Notes under the pieces: model-generated
The model's database searches: none
What the model was told of the DNA's origin: nothing
What the model saw: the letters and a program-made list of their open reading frames with translations, nothing else
In this document: piece after piece, positions 52,316 to 61,576 of the stretch
Layout: every line of letters begins with the position of its first letter
Numbering within the stretch: position 1 is the stretch's first letter
Assembly (NCBI RefSeq): GCF_023094165.1
Contig: NZ_JALMDK010000014.1
Location: 62,001-126,000 of the forward strand
Direction: 5' to 3'
Length of the DNA stretch: 64,000 nucleotides
Origin: Crossiella sp. S99.2
GTDB taxonomy: Bacteria; Actinomycetota; Actinomycetes; Mycobacteriales; Pseudonocardiaceae
Made by a program: the position numbers and the translations under genes

Positions 52316-53924
52316 TCGTGGAACCGGGCAGGATCTCGTAGTCGACGGCACGCAGTTCGACGGCGGTGGCAAGTGGCTGGCCGGTGCCGGTGTTGCGGGC
52401 GTAGCGGGGGAAGCTTCCGCCGGAGACCTGCACGCGTAGCCGGTGGCCGGGCTTGAATCGGTACGCGGTCGGCCACAGTGCGACCTCGACTGTGCGTACT
52501 CCTCCGACGTCGGCGGGGTGCTTGTCCGGGCAGAGCCGCTGGATCCCCTCGCACACATTGACTGATCGGCCGTCACGGTCGACATCGCACAGCCGGACGA
52601 ACAGGTCGGCGTGCGGGCCACTGGTGCGCACCTTGATCGTGGCCGACACCGGGCCGATCGCCTCGACCGGGCCGGCCAGTGGGTTGCCGGTGTAGGTCAG
52701 CACGTCCGGCCGCGCTTCCAGTGCGGTGTTGTCCTTGCTGCCGCCGGTGCGCGGGTCCAGCAGCGGACCGCCGACGGTCGGCGTCGGATCGGCCGGGTCG
52801 TAGCGGAATCGGTCCGGTCCGGCGTCCGCGGTGGGCTCGCGGGTCAGGCCGCCGCCCGGCCGCAGGTGCCAGTTCCGCTCGGTGCCACCGGCAGGTGGCC
52901 ACTCGGTGTAGTCCCGCCATTCTTCGGCGCCCTGCACGAACAACCGCACCGGCCGCGTGCGCGGATTCTTCCCGGTGAGGTACGCGGGGAACCACTCCAG
53001 CGCCTCGCGCATCGCGGCGCCGAACAACTCGGTCGACACATGCAGCCACGGCCCGATGGTCAGGAACGGCGAGCGTCCGGCCGCGCGCATCGCCGCGTAG
53101 TCGGCGAGCTGGCCGGGAAGCAGCACGTCGTGCCAGCCGCCGAACAGATGCGTCGGTGCGGTGATCTCACCGGCCCTGGCGCGGTGCTCACGTTCCGGCC
53201 CCCAGTACGGGTCACCCTCGCTGCCGGTGCGAAGCCAGGACTGCCACCAGTCCACGCGCTTGCCGGTACCCAGATCGTCCGCATCGGACAGTGGGAGGTG
53301 ACTTGTCGCCCTGCGTGCCCGCTTGTCACCCTTCAACTCCAGCACATCGGCCTTCAACGGGTTGCGGACGCGTTCCAGTGTCACCATCCGTGCGGTCCAG
53401 GCCAGCAGCGCCGCCAGTTCGAACGAGCCGCCGCCGTACCAGAGATCGCGAACGCCGGAAGTGGAGATCACGGGCATCATCGCGGTGATCCGGTCGCCCG
53501 CGGACGGCCCGAGCGCCATCTGCACATAGCCGAGATAGCTTGGGCCGAAGGTCAGCACATGTCCGTTGTGCCACGGCTGGTTTTCCAGCCAGTCCAATGT
53601 GGATATTCCGTCTTTTTCGTCGTGCCGAAACGGGTCGAAGACGCCACCGGATCCGTCCGTGCCGCGGCAGGTGGCCACCAGCACCTGATACCCGCGCTCG
53701 GCGAAACCGACGGAGGTGAGCCGGCTGACCATGCCGCGCCGCCCGTACGGCGTGCGGATCAGAACCGTCGGTGCGCCCGGCACTCGGCTCGGCGTGTACA
53801 GGTCGGCCAGCAGCTCCACCCCGTCCGGCGTCGGAATCCGCAGATCCCTCGTCACCTTCACGGTGCGGGTCACCGCCGGAGGCAGGGTCAGCACCCGCTC
53901 GACGATTCGGCCCTGCAACGTCAT
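52287..53924 (-). CDS. CocE/NonD-type (X-Pro dipeptidyl-peptidase family) hydrolase
   Basis: A 545-residue alpha/beta hydrolase. The N-terminal VKVTRDLRIPTPDGVELLAD and VLIRTPYGRRGM, the nucleophile region LTFGPSYLGYVQMA (Ser of GPSYLG), and DPYWG and FGGWHDVLLPG fit CocE. The C-terminal jelly roll is seen in VSATIKVRTSGPHADLFVRL. Ester or amide hydrolysis is expected; substrate unknown. I use the ATG at 53922-53924 that overlaps the stop of the M24 gene. Third gene of the TetR-M24-CocE operon. Confidence 0.83.
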   Translation of the reverse strand: MTLQGRIVERVLTLPPAVTRTVKVTRDLRIPTPDGVELLADLYTPSRVPGAPTVLIRTPYGRRGMVSRLTSVGFAERGYQVLVATCRGTDGSGGVFDPFRHDEKDGISTLDWLENQPWHNGHVLTFGPSYLGYVQMALGPSAGDRITAMMPVISTSGVRDLWYGGGSFELAALLAWTARMVTLERVRNPLKADVLELKGDKRARRATSHLPLSDADDLGTGKRVDWWQSWLRTGSEGDPYWGPEREHRARAGEITAPTHLFGGWHDVLLPGQLADYAAMRAAGRSPFLTIGPWLHVSTELFGAAMREALEWFPAYLTGKNPRTRPVRLFVQGAEEWRDYTEWPPAGGTERNWHLRPGGGLTREPTADAGPDRFRYDPADPTPTVGGPLLDPRTGGSKDNTALEARPDVLTYTGNPLAGPVEAIGPVSATIKVRTSGPHADLFVRLCDVDRDGRSVNVCEGIQRLCPDKHPADVGGVRTVEVALWPTAYRFKPGHRLRVQVSGGSFPRYARNTGTGQPLATAVELRAVDYEILPGSTITMHTMGVE

Positions 53925-54796
53925 TCGATCACGATCCGTTCCTGGCTGATGTCGTCGAGCCAGTAGGCCCGATCCGGTTGCACGACAAGGAGTTCCTCGA
54001 ACTTGCAGCCCCAGCCGTCCACCCTCAGGTGCGGCTCGACGGCCCACACCCCGGTCTTGAGTCCGCGGTGGTTGACGTTGAGCACCTCGGGGTTGATCGC
54101 GTGGCGCGCCGTGTTGAGCAGGAAGCCCGCGCCGTGCCAGCTCAGGAAGTGGCCGAAGAACCGCTGCGGGGGAAACCCGGCGTGCCTGGTGAAGAACTTG
54201 CCGTGCTTGTACACCCGATGCCCCAGGATGTGCTCGCCGTAGCCGCCGGCCCCGTTCTCGTACCCCGCGTCGCGGATGCGCTTGTCGACCCAGTCGAAGA
54301 TCGTCGCCGAGGTGGCCGGGTCCATGATCCGCTCGGGCAGTTCCGCGCGGATCTCGCTGAGGAAATCCCGGGCCGCGTCCAGCCCCGGATGATCGCCGAC
54401 GGCGAGGGTGTAGGCGATGTCGCCGGTGTAGCCCTCCAGCACGGGCGCGCAGTCGAGGATGACCACGTCACCCTCCTTGAGCGTCAGGCCAGGGCCGTTC
54501 GGCGGTCCCCAATGGTCGTCGTGCGCCAGGGTCCGGTCGCCAAAAGCGACGATCGGCTTGTGCAGGAAGGAACGGACGCCGTGGTCGTGCAGGTAGTCGA
54601 ACATCCACTTCGCCGTCCGGCCCTCGGTCCAGCCGACTCGCATCTCCTTGGCGCAGGCCTGGGCGCAGCCGAACGCGAGCCGCTGGGCCCGGCCGAACGC
54701 CTCCACATCGACGGCCGACGGCGGCCGGGTCGAGGAGGAAGGCAACCGGGACAGTGCGCGGGCCAGCGGCGTGGAGGTGAAGCGGGACATGGTCAT
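53921..54796 (-). CDS. M24 family metallopeptidase (pita-bread fold)
   Basis: A 291-residue protein. Metal ligands are seen in VVILDCAPVLEGYTGDIAYT (two Asp), GEHILGHRVY (His), TGVWAVEPHLRV (Glu) and CKFEELLVVQP (Glu), in M24 order. It acts as a creatinase, prolidase or aminopeptidase-like enzyme; substrate unknown. The ATG at 54796 follows GGGGGAG and overlaps the TetR stop. Between a TetR regulator and a CocE-type hydrolase, it may process a small ester or amide. Confidence 0.83.
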   Translation of the reverse strand: MTMSRFTSTPLARALSRLPSSSTRPPSAVDVEAFGRAQRLAFGCAQACAKEMRVGWTEGRTAKWMFDYLHDHGVRSFLHKPIVAFGDRTLAHDDHWGPPNGPGLTLKEGDVVILDCAPVLEGYTGDIAYTLAVGDHPGLDAARDFLSEIRAELPERIMDPATSATIFDWVDKRIRDAGYENGAGGYGEHILGHRVYKHGKFFTRHAGFPPQRFFGHFLSWHGAGFLLNTARHAINPEVLNVNHRGLKTGVWAVEPHLRVDGWGCKFEELLVVQPDRAYWLDDISQERIVIE

Positions 54797-55509
54797 GACT
54801 CCCCCTCGGGGCGGTGAAGTTCGGCGGCACGGGTGATCACTTCCCGGACCGCGTCGGGCAGCCGGTTGTCCGGGTCGGCGACCAATCCGGCGAGAAGGAT
54901 GTCGACGCCCTGCGACAACGTGGCCAGCAACTCGTCGTGGGACAACCGCAAGCGGTCGGGCCGCTGCGCGAGCGCGATCACACCGTTCATCGAGCCCCAC
55001 AGGAACCGTGCGGTGTCCGTCGGCGACACAGTGCGCAAGGAACCGTCGGCGACCCCGGCCTCGACCACGCCGGCCAGCGCCCGGGTCATCCGGTCCACCC
55101 GCTCGGCCAGCATCACCGCGACCGGGTTGTCGGCGGATTCGTCGCTCAGCACTCCCTGCCGCAGCGCGATCAGCCGGAACAGCGGAGGCGAGGTCAGGTA
55201 GAACGCGAGGTACGCGCCGACCGAGTCGACCAGCTTGTCCAGCGGCGGCGCGTCGGCGAGGTAGACGGCCATCATGTGCTGCTCATTGCGCTCCAGCGCG
55301 CGCTCCACCACGGCGAGGTGCAGCTCGTCCTTACCCGCGAAGTGCTGATACACCGTCGCCACCGCGACATCGGCCGCCTGCGCGATACGCGCGATGGTCG
55401 CGGCGTCCGCGTCGGCCGCGGCGAAGAACCCCTCGGCCGCGTCGATGATCCGCGCCCTGGTTCTGGCCTTGCGCCGGTCCTGGCGGGAGGTCGTCTCGAC
55501 GGTGTGCAT
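54793..55509 (-). CDS. TetR/AcrR family regulator
   Basis: A 238-residue regulator with the HTH RARIIDAAEGFFAAADADAA, then IAQAADVAVATVYQHFAGKD. The rest is the helical ligand domain (LVDSVGAYLAFYLTSPPLF). It is the first gene of the operon with M24 and CocE-type genes and probably represses it. The palindrome at 55542-55561, 33 bp upstream of the start, is a plausible operator. ATG at 55507-55509. Confidence 0.88.
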   Translation of the reverse strand: MHTVETTSRQDRRKARTRARIIDAAEGFFAAADADAATIARIAQAADVAVATVYQHFAGKDELHLAVVERALERNEQHMMAVYLADAPPLDKLVDSVGAYLAFYLTSPPLFRLIALRQGVLSDESADNPVAVMLAERVDRMTRALAGVVEAGVADGSLRTVSPTDTARFLWGSMNGVIALAQRPDRLRLSHDELLATLSQGVDILLAGLVADPDNRLPDAVREVITRAAELHRPEGES

Positions 55510-55541
55510 ACCAGGACGCTAACAAGAATCACGTTACATTA

Positions 55542-55561
55542 ATAGTATGACGTTCTACTAT
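55542..55561. promoter_or_regulatory. Palindrome upstream of TetR gene, candidate operator
   Basis: ATAGTATGACGTTCTACTAT has perfect 6-bp arms (ATAGTA/TACTAT). It lies 33 bp upstream of the TetR start in an AT-rich strip, at the expected place for autoregulation. It also borders the IS982 relic, so it could instead be an insertion-site feature. Confidence 0.45.
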
Positions 55562-55584
55562 GAACCTTTCTGCAGGTCCAAGAC

Positions 55585-56090
55585 TTGCCGGACGCGTGCT
55601 CGACCAATCCACGGTGGCGCAGGCCCGCGGCTGCCACGGTGGCTTCGCCGCCGCGCGGATACTCCGCCGTGGACCTCGCTCTCTTGACCCCGCCATCGAG
55701 CTCACCCCGGCTGACCGACGCCGAACTGCTCACCCTGGCCGTGGCCCAAGCCCTGCTCGGCATCCGCTCCGAAGCCCGCTGGCTCCGGTTCCTGCCCCGG
55801 CAGCTGCCCGGAGCTTTTCCTTACCTGCCCCAGCAATCCGGCTACAACAAGCGCCTACCCAACGCCGTCCCGCTGCTCAGACATCTCATCCGCACACTCG
55901 CCGCCGACACCGACCTGTGGACCGATACAACCTGGGTGGTCGACTCCACCCCGGTGGAGTGCGCCCGCTCCCGCGAAACGGCCACACGGTCAGAACTGGC
56001 AGGATGGGCTGGCTACGGTTACTGCTCCAGTCACTCCCGATTCTTCTGGGGCCTGCGCCTGCACCTGGCCTGCATCCTTGCCGGACTCGG
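55585..56090 (+). pseudogene. IS982-family transposase, truncated
   Basis: From about 55710 the sequence matches IS982-type transposases. The matching pieces are LTDAELLTLAVAQALLG, then SGYNKRLPNAVPLLRHLIRT, TWVVDSTPVECARSRETATR and YGYCSSHSRFFWGLRLHLA. The homology stops near 56090, so the C-terminal DDE half is missing. The N-terminal part before 55700 does not fit and may be frameshifted. Confidence 0.75.
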
Positions 56091-56102
56091 CGGCGGCGCG
56101 CC

Positions 56103-56640
56103 GGAAGGCACGCGGATCATCAACACCGAGAGGGATGACCCGCGCCGGTCCGATGCGCCGTCCCAGCCGTGCCCGGACCGGTGCGGCCGGCCGGATGACC
56201 AGAGAGGTTGTGCCCCGGCCGTTGGGCAGGACCAACCTTCCCTCGGCCAGGTCGAGTTCCGGGTGGGCGCCCTGTCGCTCGTTGCCGGTGATCATGTTGC
56301 CGCGCAAGGGCACCACCGCCACCACGTCGTGCCCGGACCACGGCACGAGGCAGTCCGGGAGCAGGCGGAGCACCGCGGCGAGACTGGCGAACTCCCGGGT
56401 GATCGCCCAGGCCATCGGGGCCGGGAGCACCGGGTAGCAGGAACGTTGGAAGGCCGTCCAGTTCGGCATTCCGGCCGGCGGCGGCGAAGGGTCAGCACGT
56501 TCGGGTAGCTCATGGTGCCCGCGATCAGTGTGATGTGCGGTCCTTCCAGCGCGAGCAGCAACCACGGCGCGTCCCGCCACCGGACCAGAGCGAAGTCGAC
56601 TATGGCGCCGCCTAGCGCGTACTTGTCGCGTTGTTTCTGG
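56103..56640 (-). pseudogene. Broken unknown gene beside IS982 relic
   Basis: On the minus strand, KYALGGAIVDFALVRWRDAP and ITLIAGTMSYPNVLTLRR are followed, after a shift near 56480, by MPNWTAFQRSCYPVLPAPMA, FASLAAVLRLLPDCLVPW and LVLPNGRGTTSLVIRPAAPV. That reads like one protein with a frameshift and no proper start. Its end runs into the IS982 junction. No family recognised. Confidence 0.45.
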
Positions 56641-57622
56641 TTGCCGTTGCCAGGTGACGGTAGGAGTTGAGCATGTCCTCGCGGCTGTGGGTGCTCAGCG
56701 TTACCAGGACCTCGTCGGCTCCGGTGCGGTTGATCAGGTCCTCCAGGGCGGTGGCCATCTCGGTGGGGGTGCCGTGGAGCTGGCCGCGCATGGCCTCCTC
56801 CAGCAGGGTGCGTTCGCGTGGGGTCAGCGGCTTGGCGAGGATGGCTGCTGGGGTGTGCAGTGGCGGGAACTCGCCGTGGGTGCGGGAATGGGCGGTGGAC
56901 CAGGCTTCGGGGAGCAGTAGGCGGCGGGCCTGTTCGGTGGTGTCGGCCGCGGCGATGGTGGCGGCGACGATGACGTAAGGGTGCGGGGACCAGGTGGAGG
57001 GGCGGAAGTTGGTGCGGTAGCGGGTGATCGCTTCGGTGGCCCGGGGGCCGCCGGCTACCAGGGGGAGGCCGAAGGTGGCGGCGAGGTCCGCGCCGGCGCC
57101 GGTGGCGAGGATGAAGGGGGAGATCGGTAGGCCCTCGCCGGGGTGGGCGTGCACGCCGGGGTGGACTTGCTGGTCGCCGGTGAAGTAGCCGAGTAGTTCG
57201 GTCAGGCGGGTGGTGAAGGTGTCCGCGGCTTCCTTGTCCTGGCCAAGGGCGCGGCGGACGCCGTTGGTGAAGCCGACTGAGCGGCCCAGGCCCATGTCGA
57301 TGCGGCCGGGGAAGAGGGCTTCCAGGACGCCGAACTGTTCGGCGACGACCAGGGGCTGGTGGTTGGGCAGCATGACGCCGCCGGTGCCGACCCGGATGGT
57401 GCCGGTGGCGGCCGCGATGGCCGCGGCGAGCACCGTGGGCGCCGAACCGGCCAGGCCGGGGACGCTGTGGTGCTCGGACACCCAGAACCGGTGGTAGCCC
57501 AGTTCTTCGGCCTGCTGGGCGAAGCGCACGGTGTCCCGCAACGCCTGCGCGGCGCTCTGGCCTTGCCGGGTGCTCGACCGGTCGAGGATGGAGAGCCGGA
57601 TCGGACGCGTTCCGCTGGTCAC
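56612..57622 (-). CDS. LLM-class flavin-dependent oxidoreductase
   Basis: A 336-residue luciferase-like monooxygenase. Motifs are QAEELGYHRFWVSEHHSVPG, VGTGGVMLPNHQPLVVAEQF, FPGRIDMGLGRSVGFTNG and the C-terminal MATALEDLINRTGADEVLVT. It matches the MsnO8-type subgroup in order and length. It needs reduced FMN from another enzyme. GTG start at 57622. The last few bases overlap the flank of the broken gene. Confidence 0.88.
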   Translation of the reverse strand: MTSGTRPIRLSILDRSSTRQGQSAAQALRDTVRFAQQAEELGYHRFWVSEHHSVPGLAGSAPTVLAAAIAAATGTIRVGTGGVMLPNHQPLVVAEQFGVLEALFPGRIDMGLGRSVGFTNGVRRALGQDKEAADTFTTRLTELLGYFTGDQQVHPGVHAHPGEGLPISPFILATGAGADLAATFGLPLVAGGPRATEAITRYRTNFRPSTWSPHPYVIVAATIAAADTTEQARRLLLPEAWSTAHSRTHGEFPPLHTPAAILAKPLTPRERTLLEEAMRGQLHGTPTEMATALEDLINRTGADEVLVTLSTHSREDMLNSYRHLATATRNNATSTR

Positions 57623-57693
57623 GTCGGGAACAACGCTGGTGGGCTGGGGAGATTCCCGTGGGGTGGGTGGGGGTGGTCAACGACACCGGGGGC

Positions 57694-58824
57694 TTACCGG
57701 GGGCCGTAGCGGACCCAGTCCGGGCCGCCGCCCTCCAGGTTCACGCCCTTCTCGATGACCGCCAGGTTGTGGTGGAAGTGCAGGCTTCTTACCGACCGGT
57801 CGGTAGGGGCGCGATCGCGGGGGCTTGACGTCAGGACTTCCTCGTGGTTGAGGCCGTCTACCAGGGTTTTGAGGAAGCCGAGGCTGGTGTGTGGGGAGGT
57901 GAAGTCCTCGCTGGTGCCGCCGAAACGGGGCCAGTAGGAGGTCTGCAGGTCCTCGATCGCGTAGTAGCCGCCGTCGCGGACGTGCGGGAACAGGGTGTGG
58001 AAGGTGGTCAGCACGTGGGCGTTCTGGTGGCTGCCGTCGTCGATGACGATGTCCAGCGGGCCGGTCCGGGCCACGACCTCCTGCAGGGCCTGGGGGTCGG
58101 ACTGGTCGGCGCGCAGGATGTGGATGCGTTGCTGGGCATGGGGAGTCTTGTCGTGCACGTCGACGCCGTAGATGGTGGCGCGCGGGAAGTAGTGCTTCCA
58201 CATGCGCAGGGAGGCGCCGCCCGCGGTGGGGTTGTCGAAGCCGCCGATGCCGATCTCCAGGACAGTCAGCGGGCGGTCGCGCAGCGGTTCGAGGTAGCGC
58301 GGGTAGTGCTGGGTGTACTGGTGGATTCCCCATTTGTCCGACTCGTGGCGGCTGGCCAGTTCGGTCAGGGTGGGCTGGTCGCGGTGGTCCAGGGTGGCCA
58401 GCAGGCGTTGGGTGGCGGCGAAGGCGACCGGTGGGCGGCGGAAGGACTCGATGTTCCCGGAGTCGCGGAGTTCCACCTGCCGGGTGGCGGGGCCCGCGGC
58501 GTTGCGGGGGCCCAGGAGTTGGCGGAGCAGTTCGCCCAGGTCCTGGTGGATGGTGGCGTGCGGGTTGGCGGATCGGGCCTGGGTGTGGGTGGCGCCTGCG
58601 TCGGTGATGGTGACCAGGTGGTCGGTGGCGGTGTTGTGGTGGGACAGGTGGAGTTGGACCTCGATCGTGGTGTCCGGGTCCAGGCGGGGTGGGTCGAGGC
58701 GGTAGGCGATTTCGTCGGCGGCGATCTCGGTGCAGCGGGGCGGGCCCACCTCGTTGATCACGGTGGTGAGGTCGGCCGGGTGGCCACCTGCGGCCGAGAT
58801 GAGTCGGCTGAGGTCGGTTGACAT
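57694..58824 (-). CDS. SAM-dependent O-methyltransferase (MycE/TylE-like)
   Basis: A 376-residue protein. The C-terminal domain resembles macrolide sugar O-methyltransferases: ASRHESDKWGIHQYTQHYPR, LTVLEIGIGGFDNPTAGGAS (motif I), IYGVDVHDKTPHAQQRI, and IDDGSHQNAHVLTTFHTLFP (metal-binding region). The N-terminal ~150 residues match the MycE auxiliary domain in position. Substrate is unknown; no glycosyltransferase is nearby. ATG at 58822-58824 follows GGGGGG. Confidence 0.85.
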   Translation of the reverse strand: MSTDLSRLISAAGGHPADLTTVINEVGPPRCTEIAADEIAYRLDPPRLDPDTTIEVQLHLSHHNTATDHLVTITDAGATHTQARSANPHATIHQDLGELLRQLLGPRNAAGPATRQVELRDSGNIESFRRPPVAFAATQRLLATLDHRDQPTLTELASRHESDKWGIHQYTQHYPRYLEPLRDRPLTVLEIGIGGFDNPTAGGASLRMWKHYFPRATIYGVDVHDKTPHAQQRIHILRADQSDPQALQEVVARTGPLDIVIDDGSHQNAHVLTTFHTLFPHVRDGGYYAIEDLQTSYWPRFGGTSEDFTSPHTSLGFLKTLVDGLNHEEVLTSSPRDRAPTDRSVRSLHFHHNLAVIEKGVNLEGGGPDWVRYGPR

Positions 58825-58850
58825 GGTGTTTCCCCCCTGATGTCGCTTCC

Positions 58851-60206
58851 CTAACCCAGTTCTAGCAGGCGGGTGAGGTTGTTGATGTCGGGGAGGGTGT
58901 GCAGGGTGTCGATCGTGGACTTGAGTTCGACGGCTTGGGCTGGGGTGAGGATGCCGGCGGTGAGGGCGGCGAACTTGTCGTCCAGGTCCTGTGTGGACAG
59001 TGGGTTTTCGTGACTGCCCAGGGGGTGCTCGACTTCGCGGTGGTGGGTGACGCCGGTGTTGGTGGTGAGGTGGACGGTTGAGCCAATGGACTGGTGGGCG
59101 TGCCGGTCGAATCCGGGGTCGCCGGTGATGGTGATTTTGTGGGACAGGGCGGCGATATCCGGGTCGGCGCGGCGGTCGGTGAGGATGTCGGCGAAGGCGA
59201 CGTGGCCCTGGTGCGCGGCGACGGCCAGGACGTACTGGACGTTGTGCGAGCGCAGTGGGTTGTTGTCGATGACCCGGTAGGACGATTCGGGCGCGCGGAT
59301 GGTGATCTTGTCGATGTCTTGTGGGGACAGGGATTCCGTGGCCATGATGTCGAGCAGGGCGTCCAGGCCGGCGGGGATGAAGACGCAGCAGGCGTTGCGT
59401 TTGTAGAAGAGTCGGGTGATCTCGTGGCGGGTGCCGAGGCCGTCCAGCAGCGCGTGCTGGTCCCACTGGCCGGTGAACGCCTGACCGAACGGGTATTTGC
59501 CGCCGAGGATGTCGGCCGGGCCGCGGAACCCGGTCGCGGCGAGCAGCGCCGCCTGCACGCCGGCCTGGGCGGCCAGGCCGATGTTGAGTGGGCGGGACTG
59601 TTCGGTCGGGTCGTCGACCCAGGACAGCAGGCCGCCCGCGCTGGTGCCCGCCAGGCCCAGTGCGTTGCGGAACCGGTCGTTGTCCAGGCGTAGCAACAGA
59701 CCCGCGGTGACCGCGCTGCCCAGGGTGCCTGCCACCGTGGTCGGGTGGAAGCCGCGGGCGTACTGCGCGCCGGGGCCCAGCGCGTAGCTGACCCGGGCGG
59801 CGATGTCGACGCCGGCCACGATCGCGGCGAGTACCTCGGCGCCGGTGGCGTGTTGACGTTCGCCGACGGCCAGAGCCGCCGGGCCGATCACGGCGATGGC
59901 GTGCACGTTGGCGGCGGGGTGGTGGCTCTCGATGTCGCAGTAGTAGGCCAGGGTGCCGTTGGCGAGCGCCGCGGTGGCAGCGTTGGTACGTAAGGAGGAT
60001 CCGACCAGGCGGGACTCGGGGGTGCCGCCGGTCTCGCGGACCAGCCGGGCCAGCAACGGCATGATCGGGTACTGGCCGGAGGTGGCGGCGAGCTGGGCGC
60101 CGAGGCAGTCATAGAGGGCGGTGCCGGCCTGGGCGAGGACCTCGGCGGGCAGCCGGTCGGGGGCGAAGGCGGTGAGGGCGTCGAGGAGTTGCTGGGTCGG
60201 CGTCAT
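58851..60206 (-). CDS. MmgE/PrpD family protein
   Basis: A 451-residue protein of the 2-methylcitrate dehydratase/aconitate decarboxylase type. Features include LYDCLGAQLAATSGQYPIM, AYYCDIESHHPAANVHAIAV, RGFHPTTVAGTLGSAVTAGL and KRNACCVFIPAGLDALLDIM. Members act on small dicarboxylic or tricarboxylic acids, such as methylcitrate dehydration or cis-aconitate decarboxylation. The substrate here is unknown. ATG at 60204-60206 overlaps the stop of the HAD gene. It lies 26 bases before the methyltransferase start. Confidence 0.85.
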   Translation of the reverse strand: MTPTQQLLDALTAFAPDRLPAEVLAQAGTALYDCLGAQLAATSGQYPIMPLLARLVRETGGTPESRLVGSSLRTNAATAALANGTLAYYCDIESHHPAANVHAIAVIGPAALAVGERQHATGAEVLAAIVAGVDIAARVSYALGPGAQYARGFHPTTVAGTLGSAVTAGLLLRLDNDRFRNALGLAGTSAGGLLSWVDDPTEQSRPLNIGLAAQAGVQAALLAATGFRGPADILGGKYPFGQAFTGQWDQHALLDGLGTRHEITRLFYKRNACCVFIPAGLDALLDIMATESLSPQDIDKITIRAPESSYRVIDNNPLRSHNVQYVLAVAAHQGHVAFADILTDRRADPDIAALSHKITITGDPGFDRHAHQSIGSTVHLTTNTGVTHHREVEHPLGSHENPLSTQDLDDKFAALTAGILTPAQAVELKSTIDTLHTLPDINNLTRLLELG

Positions 60207-60898
60207 CGGGCGTACCCCAGGAGTGCGGGCAGACCGCGCAGGTCCGGCAACTCGGCGGCGGGTTCCGGGGTGTCCGGGTGGCGGGTCTGGGACTGGCGGT
60301 TGATCCACACCGTCGGGATGCCCATCGGCACCGAGCGGGGCAGGTCGACGAACTGGGACTGCGCCACGTGCACCACCTCGTGCGGCCGCACCCCCGCGCG
60401 TTCCAGCACCAGCTCGAACAGGGCGGGATGCGGTTTGTACGCCCCGACCACCTCGCCGGTGATGACGTGCGTGAACGGGTCGCCCAGCGTGCGCGCGCTG
60501 ACCTCGATGATGTCCTGCTGACTGTTGGAGATCGTGGCCAGCGGGAGGTGGCGGCGCAACTCGGCGAGCACCGGGACGGTGTCCGGAAAGGGGTCCGCCT
60601 GGGCCATCGCGTCGCCGAGGGTGGCCAGATCCGCTTGCGGCAGCACGATTCCGTCTTCAGCCAGGGCCGCCGCGGCGGTGGTGGCGAGCAGTTCGCGGTA
60701 GCGCTGGAACGGGCCGGACACCGCGGGCAGCGCGTGCCGGTGGTACCAGCGGTGCTGGAACTCCCCGACGTCCAGTTCGATTCCGTTGGCGGCGAACAAC
60801 TTCGCGAACTGGGCGCGCAGGGCTGAGTCCCAGTCGATCAACGTGCCGTAGGTGTCGAAGGTGACCAGCCGGACAGCAGTGTTAAGAGCCATACCCAT
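60203..60898 (-). CDS. HAD-family hydrolase (haloacid dehalogenase type II-like)
   Basis: A 231-residue HAD protein: TFDTYGTLIDWDSALRAQFA (motif I, with nucleophile Asp), ATISNSQQDIIEV (motif II), AYKPHPALFELVLERAGVRP (motif III Lys) and HVAQSQFVDLPRSVPMGIPT near motif IV. The type II L-2-haloacid dehalogenase group is the best fit. The real acid substrate is unknown. ATG 60896-60898 or ATG 60890-60892 could be the start. Its start lies inside a palindrome that could be an operator. Confidence 0.85.
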   Translation of the reverse strand: MGMALNTAVRLVTFDTYGTLIDWDSALRAQFAKLFAANGIELDVGEFQHRWYHRHALPAVSGPFQRYRELLATTAAAALAEDGIVLPQADLATLGDAMAQADPFPDTVPVLAELRRHLPLATISNSQQDIIEVSARTLGDPFTHVITGEVVGAYKPHPALFELVLERAGVRPHEVVHVAQSQFVDLPRSVPMGIPTVWINRQSQTRHPDTPEPAAELPDLRGLPALLGYAR

Positions 60899-60949
60899 GA
60901 CAGTAGGTAGGACTGACGTCATCAGTCAATGACTTCATACTACTGTCAT
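60897..60949. promoter_or_regulatory. Nested inverted repeats upstream of HAD gene
   Basis: ATGACAGTAG (60897-60906) and CTACTGTCAT (60940-60949) are perfect 10-bp arms. Between them, GACTGACGTCATCAGTC (60911-60927) contains the palindrome TGACGTCA. All lie between the CGNR regulator stop and the HAD start, so they could bind that regulator or another. Confidence 0.5.
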
Positions 60950-61509
60950 TCTGGGCTGCGCTGCTTGCGGCGCTCGCGGTAGGCGGTGACGTGCGCGCGG
61001 TTGCCGCAGCCCTTGGTGTCGCAGAAGCGGCGGGAGTTGGGGCGGGAGGCGTCGACGAAGACGTTGCCACAGCCCGTGCCCTCGCAGATCCGCAACCGGG
61101 CCGCGCCACCGTCGGCGATGACCGTCAGCAGCGCGACCACGCAGGTGGTGGCCACCCGCTCGGCCAGCGGCGCCCTCGGCCGGACGTAATGCCAGTGCCA
61201 GCCGCCGTCGTGGTCGGTGAGCTGCGGTTGTGCGCCCAGCTCGCGCAGCAGCGCGTTGAGGTCCTCGACCGATTTGCGCACCGGGGTGCCGCCGAAGACG
61301 AACCGCAGCCGGGGCCGCAGCGCGCGCAGCCGCTCCAGGTCGGTCGTGACCAGGGGCCGGTCCAGCACCCAGCCGCGGGCGCCGAGCAGTCCGGCCAGCT
61401 CGGCCTCGGCGGTCAGGGTGTCCTGCCCGGTCAGCACCTGCTGGCTGTTGACCAGGTCGACCGCGGTCAGCACGGCCCGCCCGGTGTAATCACTCAGGGC
61501 CATGGACAC
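60946..61509 (-). CDS. CGNR zinc-finger regulator (ABATE domain)
   Basis: A 187-residue protein. The N-terminal helical ABATE-like region has AVDLVNSQQVLTGQDTLTAE and LNALLRELGAQPQ. The C-terminal zinc finger reads RICEGTGCGNVFVDASRPNS, then RFCDTKGCGNRAHVTAYRER, the CGNR signature. These are predicted transcription regulators. It heads the minus-strand run HAD, MmgE/PrpD, methyltransferase and may control it. ATG at 61507-61509 region. Confidence 0.87.
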   Translation of the reverse strand: MSMALSDYTGRAVLTAVDLVNSQQVLTGQDTLTAEAELAGLLGARGWVLDRPLVTTDLERLRALRPRLRFVFGGTPVRKSVEDLNALLRELGAQPQLTDHDGGWHWHYVRPRAPLAERVATTCVVALLTVIADGGAARLRICEGTGCGNVFVDASRPNSRRFCDTKGCGNRAHVTAYRERRKQRSPE

Positions 61510-61576
61510 TCCCCATCAGCACGACTGGACTATCAGTAGTTCAGCCTAGTATAGAGCTGACATCGGCCGAGCGGCG

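Noticed and set aside
56292..57686. 464-codon minus frame with Pro/Arg/His-rich sequence
   Set aside because: Mostly a shifted shadow of the LLM oxidoreductase; only its end overlaps the broken gene kept as a pseudogene.
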